A stretch of 40,038 bases of DNA. Origin: an uncultured Acetatifactor sp. (GTDB lineage Bacteria; Bacillota; Clostridia; Lachnospirales; Lachnospiraceae). The notes under the pieces were generated by a model that worked only from the letters and a program-made list of their open reading frames with translations, ran no database searches and was not told where the DNA came from. A program made the position numbers and the translations under genes. This document shows, one piece after another, positions 34,541 through 40,038 of the stretch. The stretch lies in assembly GCA_947625675.1 (NCBI GenBank), contig CANQPH010000026.1:1-40038 (forward strand). Reading direction: 5' to 3'. The first letter of the stretch is position 1; the number at the start of each line of letters is the position of its first letter.

Positions 34541-35228
34541 TCTCATATTTCCCGGTGGCAATGTCGATGAAACGCACGAACAGAGAGACTTTGTTATCCT
34601 CATTCAGGCTTTTCCACACCGCTTCGGTGAAAACATCGATGTCGTCCCCGATCTCCACCAGCTTCGGCTCCCCTTCAAAACTGGGCAGGGGCGTCCCATC
34701 GTGCATGTAGGTATGGATAAAATGCCCTTCCCCCGCCAATGGCCTGTCGTATGTATAGGTAAAACGGTTGCAAGAGCCAGGATTTCCCTGGGCGCTCTTC
34801 AAAATGGAAAGAGAATAGTCGTATTTCCCGCCCTCCACATGGAGCAGGCCGGAAATCCGGGGGGTATAGTTGGGGCCGTCCGGCTCAAATTCCCTGGCCC
34901 GCAAGGACTGTTCAAAAGTCAGGCCCTTCCTGAGCCCTTCATAGACGGTGTCCGTCTGGTCCCCGTTGGTCACGATGGTGTCATGGCCCAGCACCCGCAC
35001 CGGTGCATAAATGATCAGGCTGGGATCCTCCAGCTTGGAAGGATCATAGGCCTGGGTCTGGATTCCTTCCCCTTCCGTCACGAAAACACGGTTCCGGCTG
35101 TTGGAGCTTCTCCCCATGATAAAATAGGCCGTCACCGCATGTCGGCCGTCGGCACTTTTGCCGATCACGATCCCTCTGCCGGGATAGGCGTTGCCGGACA
35201 GTTCTTCCTGTAAGGACAATTGATTCAT
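34512..35228 (-). CDS. purO: PurO-type IMP cyclohydrolase
   Basis: A 238-residue protein matching the PurO family first known from archaea, which closes FAICAR to IMP, the last step of purine synthesis. Visible marks: NAYPGRGIVIGKSADG, AYFIMGRSSNSRNRVFV, DPSLIIYAPVR, NGDQTDTVYEGL, EFEPDGPNYTPRISGLLH and CNRFTYTYDR. It replaces the N-terminal domain of bifunctional PurH, and the next gene supplies the transformylase, so the pair rebuilds PurH from an unrelated cyclohydrolase. The ribosome site AAGGAGAG stands nine bases before ATG. It follows guaB by 60 bp. Confidence 0.9.
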   Translation of the reverse strand: MNQLSLQEELSGNAYPGRGIVIGKSADGRHAVTAYFIMGRSSNSRNRVFVTEGEGIQTQAYDPSKLEDPSLIIYAPVRVLGHDTIVTNGDQTDTVYEGLRKGLTFEQSLRAREFEPDGPNYTPRISGLLHVEGGKYDYSLSILKSAQGNPGSCNRFTYTYDRPLAGEGHFIHTYMHDGTPLPSFEGEPKLVEIGDDIDVFTEAVWKSLNEDNKVSLFVRFIDIATGKYETRIVNKNGS

Positions 35229-35288
35229 GATGTCATTCTCTCCTTCTGTTCGCTTTCATGGCCGCCCGCAGCACGGCTTCCTTCCTTA

Positions 35289-36825
<1,537 letters not shown>

Positions 36826-36841
36826 CCGTAATGTTCTGTTG

Positions 36842-36870
36842 AGTGTAGCAGAAATTTATCTCCTTGTCAA
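36842..36870 (-). promoter_or_regulatory. Promoter of the guaB operon
   Basis: On the minus strand TTGACA (36870-36865), 17-base spacer, TACACT (36847-36842). Near-consensus housekeeping promoter. Confidence 0.85.
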
Positions 36871-36950
36871 CATTATTTTGTTCTGTTATAGATGATATAA
36901 ATTGTGCTTATATCGTATGCGAATTTGAGGTTCGAAGCGAGGGAAATTCG

Positions 36951-37030
36951 GATTCCACGATGATGTGGATTCGGATTCCCTGACGATGCAGATTGGGATT
37001 TCCTGATGATGCAGATTCCATGACGGTGTA
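36951..37030. repeat. 17-bp interspersed repeat, four units, non-coding
   Basis: Units at 36951-36967, 36974-36990, 36997-37013 and 37014-37030 with consensus GATTCCMTGAYGATGCA; six-base GATTSG spacers separate the first three. They lie between the guaB promoter and the terminator of the next gene. No gene is seen between 36871 and 37240. Confidence 0.8.
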
Positions 37031-37049
37031 AATTCAGGTTTATAGGCAG

Positions 37050-37098
37050 AAAAAAGACCCAGAAACCATGACCAAACTCCGATCACGGTTCCGGGGCC
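37050..37098 (-). terminator. Intrinsic terminator for the small membrane protein gene
   Basis: On the minus strand a 16-bp stem with one mismatch and several G-U pairs (arms 37098-37083 and 37071-37056), followed at once by six Ts (37055-37050). Placed about 140 bp after the stop at 37241. Confidence 0.75.
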
Positions 37099-37140
37099 TT
37101 TCCAGATTCCATTTTTCTGCGCCGCCCGCAGAATTTATCC

Positions 37141-37248
37141 ATCCGTCCGGGAACTCCTCCGTCCTCCCAAGGGCTCTCCATCTATCCGGGAATTCCTCCG
37201 TCCGTCCAAGGATCCCCCGTCCGGGGCCTTCCTCCGTCCGTCAGTCCG
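37141..37248 (-). repeat. 39-bp tandem repeat reaching the stop codon
   Basis: Units at 37141-37179 and 37180-37218 share TCCGGGAA(C/T)TCCTCCGTCC; a third partial unit (37219-37243) runs into the stop codon of the membrane protein gene (37241-37243), where similarity ends. Confidence 0.75.
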
Positions 37249-37747
37249 CAAAAATCTTCCTGGGGGAAGCGTTCCGCATGGCCTTCACCAGTTCCTCGGA
37301 AGGATTGAAGAGGATCTTGACGCCGCCCTCGTAATAGATCACGTAGCGCTTGTCGGGCTGCAACTCCTCGCCCACGCTGTAATCCAGAACCTTGGTGTTG
37401 TTGCGGTTCTTGTAGTTGTCCAGATGATAGGACTTGATGGGGCCCATGGCCTCGATGCGGTCCAGGGAATAGACTCCCGCCCGCTTTCTGCGGGACTTTG
37501 CCATCACCTTGTCCACCGTCAGTTCCTTGTCCAGGTAGAGATATTCAAACTCCAGATCCGTGAACAGGTTCTCAAAATAGGCTCCCACGCCGCAGGCCAC
37601 CGCCAGGAGGAAGGTAATGATCCCCATGGCCGTGAGGATGGACAGCACCACAAAGAATACCGTCAAAAAGATCAAAAAGATTTTCAAAAACTTCCAGATG
37701 AATTTCTGCTTCTGCTTGACCAGACATTCCACATATGCTTCGCTCAT
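37241..37747 (-). CDS. Small membrane protein of unknown function (DUF6106-like, tentative)
   Basis: A 168-residue protein. I start it at the ATG at 37747 (AGGGTG upstream; MSEAYVECLVKQK), since the longer frame from 37801 would begin before or at the predicted promoter. Residues about 17-58 hold two close hydrophobic helices (FLKIFLIFLTVFFVVLSILT and IITFLLAVACGVGAYF). The C-terminal 100 residues are soluble and likely cytoplasmic: LEFEYLYLDKELTVDKVMAK, YSLDRIEAMGPI, VIYYEGGVKILFNPSEELVKAM. The latter resembles pleckstrin-like bacterial membrane-protein domains. I recall similar Lachnospiraceae proteins as DUF6106, but am not sure. Divergent from the next gene, with a terminator downstream. 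Confidence 0.8.
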   Translation of the reverse strand: MSEAYVECLVKQKQKFIWKFLKIFLIFLTVFFVVLSILTAMGIITFLLAVACGVGAYFENLFTDLEFEYLYLDKELTVDKVMAKSRRKRAGVYSLDRIEAMGPIKSYHLDNYKNRNNTKVLDYSVGEELQPDKRYVIYYEGGVKILFNPSEELVKAMRNASPRKIFAD

Positions 37748-37789
37748 GATTCGCACCCTGCCCTTTACAAAATAGTTTTTTCCAGTACC

Positions 37790-37818
37790 ATGATATAACA
37801 TTCCGGGACAACTTGCAA
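37790..37818 (-). promoter_or_regulatory. Promoter for the small membrane protein gene
   Basis: On the minus strand TTGCAA (37818-37813), 17-base spacer, TATCAT (37795-37790). This supports the start at 37747 with a leader of about 40 bases. Confidence 0.55.
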
Positions 37819-37879
37819 GCGGGATTCTGCTTTTTTGGACTTTTTATCTTTTTTTTAGATTCTTGTAAGAGAGGATTCA

Positions 37880-37908
37880 TTGACAGAAGGCTTTTTTTTC
37901 ATTATGAT
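37880..37908 (+). promoter_or_regulatory. Promoter for the gene at 37980
   Basis: TTGACA (37880-37885), 17-base spacer containing eight Ts, TATGAT (37903-37908). A GCGGC/GCCGC hairpin lies in the leader at about 37916-37937. Confidence 0.8.
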
Positions 37909-37979
37909 GATAAAAGCGGCAGCCGCAAAGGGCCGCAGAAATACCATGCATATCCTTGTGAGAAAGAAGGTCGAACATC

Positions 37980-38729
37980 ATGCCCGTCATGGATGAATTT
38001 CGGGAGGAACGGGAAGCCCTGAAGCACGGCACACCCAAACAAAAGCTGCAATATTTCTGGGATTATTACAGATGGCCCACCATCATAGGAATCTGCCTCT
38101 TCTGTGCGGCGGTCTCCTTCATCTATCATCTGGTCACGGCCAAAGACACCGCTCTGTACGGCGCTTTTCTCAACTGCTATACCACGGAAGAGAGTTCGGC
38201 CCCTCTCCTGGAAGAGTTCATGGAACTTGCGGACATCAATCCCAAAAAAGAAGAGATCCTCATCGACACCTCCATGATGATCTCAGAGGACGCCATGGAT
38301 AACGCTTCCTACAACGCCATCCAGAAAATGACGGTCCTCATTGCGGCTTCCGAACTGGACATGATCGCCGGCAACGATTTTGCCTTCGATCGATACGTTT
38401 ATACCGGAAGCATGGCCGATCTGCGGGAAATCCTTTCCCCGGAGCAGATCGCCGCTTACGAGCCTTACTTCTACTACATGGACATGGCGGTATATGAAAA
38501 AATTGAAGATGCCCGGGAAAATCTGGATGATCTCTCCGGCATCCCTTATCCGGATCCCAGGGACCCGGAATCCATGGAGGACCCCGTTCCCGTGGGACTG
38601 TTCCTGGAATATACGGACAAGCTGACGGACCGCTATGCCTTTATGGGAGAATCCGCCGCCCTGGGCGTGGTGGCCAACTCCCCCAGGAAAGAGACCGCCG
38701 CCCTGTTCATCGACTATCTGTTCCAGTAA
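37980..38729 (+). CDS. Single-pass membrane protein of unknown function
   Basis: A 249-residue protein, not recognised as a named family. Residues 1-32 are charged and cytoplasmic (EEREALKHGTPKQKLQYFWDYYRWP), about 33-53 form one membrane helix (IIGICLFCAAVSFIYHLVTA), and the remainder is an acidic extracellular domain (LYGAFLNCYTTEESSAPLLEEF, ISEDAMDNASYNAIQKM, PYFYYMDMAVYEKIEDARENLDDL, ALGVVANSPRKETAALFIDYLF). The last segments resemble the hinge and C-terminal helix of solute-binding-like folds, which is only a guess. The start has GAAGG about ten bases upstream; M4 is an alternative. It has its own promoter and a strong terminator, so it is a single-gene unit. Confidence 0.85.
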   Translation: MPVMDEFREEREALKHGTPKQKLQYFWDYYRWPTIIGICLFCAAVSFIYHLVTAKDTALYGAFLNCYTTEESSAPLLEEFMELADINPKKEEILIDTSMMISEDAMDNASYNAIQKMTVLIAASELDMIAGNDFAFDRYVYTGSMADLREILSPEQIAAYEPYFYYMDMAVYEKIEDARENLDDLSGIPYPDPRDPESMEDPVPVGLFLEYTDKLTDRYAFMGESAALGVVANSPRKETAALFIDYLFQ

Positions 38730-38782
38730 TTGTTCTAAGGATCGTTCCAAGATAATTATTTCAGGGATCGTTCCAAAGATTC

Positions 38783-38819
38783 CGCCTGCCGGCAGCCAAC
38801 CGCCCCGGCAGGCGTTTTT
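38783..38819 (+). terminator. Intrinsic terminator
   Basis: CGCCTGCCGG (38783-38792) pairs perfectly with CCGGCAGGCG (38805-38814), followed by five Ts. Ends the transcript of the gene at 37980. Confidence 0.92.
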
Positions 38820-38820
38820 G

Positions 38821-38925
38821 ATTCCCAACGTTTGGATTTCCAACGTCTTAATCCCCAACGTCTTGATCCCCAACGTCTTAATTCCCAACGTCTTAGTTCC
38901 CAACGTCTTAGTTCCCAACGTCTTA
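38821..38925 (-). repeat. 15-bp tandem repeat, seven units, carrying serial stop codons
   Basis: Seven 15-bp units from 38821 to 38925. On the minus strand the consensus is TAAGACGTTGGGAAC. The first unit read contains the gatB stop codon. Because 15 is a multiple of three, TAA recurs in the same frame in five of seven units; one unit has CAA and the last has CCA. Confidence 0.93.
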
Positions 38926-40038
38926 CTCCGCCAGCAATTCCTTCAGAATGCGGCTTACCGCACCCGGATCCGCCTTCCCGGCGGTGACCTTCATGGCCTG
39001 ACCCACCAAAAAGCCCAGGGCCTTCTGTTTGCCGCCCCGGTAATCCGCCGCGGACTGCGGGTTGTCGGCCACGATTTTTTCCAGGAGCTCCCGAAGGGCC
39101 CCTTCATCGTTCTGAGTCTTTAAGCCGTGCTCTTCCACGTAACGAACCGGATCCGCATCCGACTCGAACATGGCTCCGAAGACTTCCTTGGCCACGGTGG
39201 AATTGATCTCCTTTTTTTCCGTCAGTTCGATCAGCGCCGCCAGATGCTCCGGGGAAAACCGGATCTGCTCCGGCTCCATTCCCTGTTCCTTCAGAAGGCG
39301 CATGGTTTCCACCATGAGCCAGTTGGACACCTTTTTGGGCTGATGACAGAGGGCCACTGCGGCCTCGAAGAGATCCGCCAGGTGCTTGGAACCCGTGAGG
39401 ATCTCGATGTCATACTCCGGGATCCCGTATTCCCTGCGGTACCGCTCCATCTTGGCGCTGCGGAATTCCGGCTGGGCCGCCCGCACCTTTTCCAGCCATT
39501 CATCGCTGATATAGACGGGGGTCAGATCCGGATCCGGAAAATACCGGTAGTCCTGGGCGTCTTCCTTGGACCGCATGGCATAGGAGTATTCCTTGTTGTC
39601 ATCCCAGCGCCTGGTCTCTTGAATCACGGCCTTTCCTTCTTCCAGCCGTTCGATCTGGCGGGCCCGTTCCCCGTCAATGGCCCTGGCGATGGCCTTGAAA
39701 GAATTCAGATTCTTCATCTCCGTCCGGGTGCCCAGCTTCTCCGTCCCGACTTCCCGGACGGACAGGTTCACGTCCGCCCGCATGGAGCCCTCCTGGAGCT
39801 TGCAGTCCGAGGCCCCCAGGTACTGGATGAGGAGCCGCAGCTTCTCCAGGTAGGCGATGACCTCCTCCGCATTTCTCATGTCCGGCTCGGAGACGATCTC
39901 GATCAGGGGCACCCCGGAACGGTTATAGTCCACCAGGGAACAGTCCTCCCACTCGTCATGGATCAGCTTCCCCGCATCCTCCTCCATGTGGATCTCATGG
40001 ATCCCCACCCGCTTGGAACCGGCCTGGGTATCGATCTC
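38923..40038 (-). CDS. gatB: Asp/Glu-tRNA amidotransferase subunit B, 5' part missing
   Basis: The C-terminal 371 residues of GatB, the tRNA-binding kinase-like subunit of GatCAB, which converts Glu-tRNA-Gln or Asp-tRNA-Asn to the amide form. The frame is open to the window edge (EIDTQAGSKRVGIHEIHMEED), so about 100 residues of the N terminus lie outside. Marks: DYNRSGVPLIEIVSEPDM, LQEGSMRADVNLSVR, GTRTEMKNLNSFKAIARAI and QETRRWDD in the cradle domain, then the helical and YqeY-like tail (GKQKALGFLVGQAMKVTAGKADP). The stop codon is the first of a tandem 15-bp array. GlnRS is also encoded in this window. Confidence 0.96.
   Translation of the reverse strand, partial: EIDTQAGSKRVGIHEIHMEEDAGKLIHDEWEDCSLVDYNRSGVPLIEIVSEPDMRNAEEVIAYLEKLRLLIQYLGASDCKLQEGSMRADVNLSVREVGTEKLGTRTEMKNLNSFKAIARAIDGERARQIERLEEGKAVIQETRRWDDNKEYSYAMRSKEDAQDYRYFPDPDLTPVYISDEWLEKVRAAQPEFRSAKMERYRREYGIPEYDIEILTGSKHLADLFEAAVALCHQPKKVSNWLMVETMRLLKEQGMEPEQIRFSPEHLAALIELTEKKEINSTVAKEVFGAMFESDADPVRYVEEHGLKTQNDEGALRELLEKIVADNPQSAADYRGGKQKALGFLVGQAMKVTAGKADPGAVSRILKELLAE

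Noticed and set aside
38821..38925. CRISPR array
   Set aside because: Units are 15 bp with no spacers between them, so this is a simple tandem repeat.
38635..39123. A plus-strand frame encoding repeated IPNVL peptides
   Set aside because: It is only the 15-bp repeat read on the other strand, overlapping the terminator and gatB, with no ribosome site.

Overview
The window looks like chromosomal DNA of a GC-rich member of the Firmicutes, most likely a Lachnospiraceae-type gut or rumen clostridium. This rests on the gene content (Gram-positive lipoproteins and solute-binding proteins, a stand-alone AICAR transformylase beside a PurO-type IMP cyclohydrolase, GlnRS together with GatCAB), on strong AGGAGG-type ribosome sites, and on consensus TTGACA/TATAAT promoters. 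Taxonomy is inferred, not tested.

Layout. 1-4.2 kb: a small membrane protein made of 11-residue repeats (+), then a MocR-type regulator and glnS (both -). 4.3-31.2 kb: one long minus-strand operon of 13 genes. In transcription order it holds a GH55-like lipoprotein, a sugar-binding lipoprotein, a 1001-residue membrane-anchored solute-binding protein, two ABC permeases, an NHL-propeller/Yip1-like membrane protein, a DUF5696-like exported protein, two more ABC permeases, GH30, a membrane-anchored GH5-GH16 enzyme, a 1480-residue GH161-like phosphorylase fused to GH17, and a GH94 phosphorylase. Its promoter (TTGACA-17-TACAAT) is flanked by two identical AAAACGTTTT palindromes, probably sites for the LacI-family repressor encoded 1 kb upstream. 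A vapBC toxin-antitoxin pair sits between repressor and operon. 33.2-36.9 kb: a purine operon (guaB, purO-type cyclohydrolase, AICAR transformylase). 37-38.8 kb: two divergent genes of unknown function. 38.9 kb to the end: the 3' part of gatB.

How it works together (inference from families). The operon looks like a complete beta-1,3(1,6)-glucan (laminarin, fungal or yeast glucan type) system. GH16, GH5 and the GH55-like protein act outside the membrane. Oligosaccharides enter through the ABC permeases, whose ATPase is not encoded here. GH30 would remove beta-1,6 or terminal glucose in the cytoplasm, the GH17 domain would cut beta-1,3 chains, and the GH161-like and GH94 enzymes would convert them to glucose-1-phosphate, saving ATP.

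Most unusual points: (1) the apparently cytoplasmic GH161-GH17 fusion; (2) the NHL-Yip1/DUF5696 pair between two permease pairs; (3) short in-frame tandem repeats expanded inside loops and linkers of many unrelated proteins; (4) four genes whose stop codon lies inside, or at the edge of, a tandem repeat.
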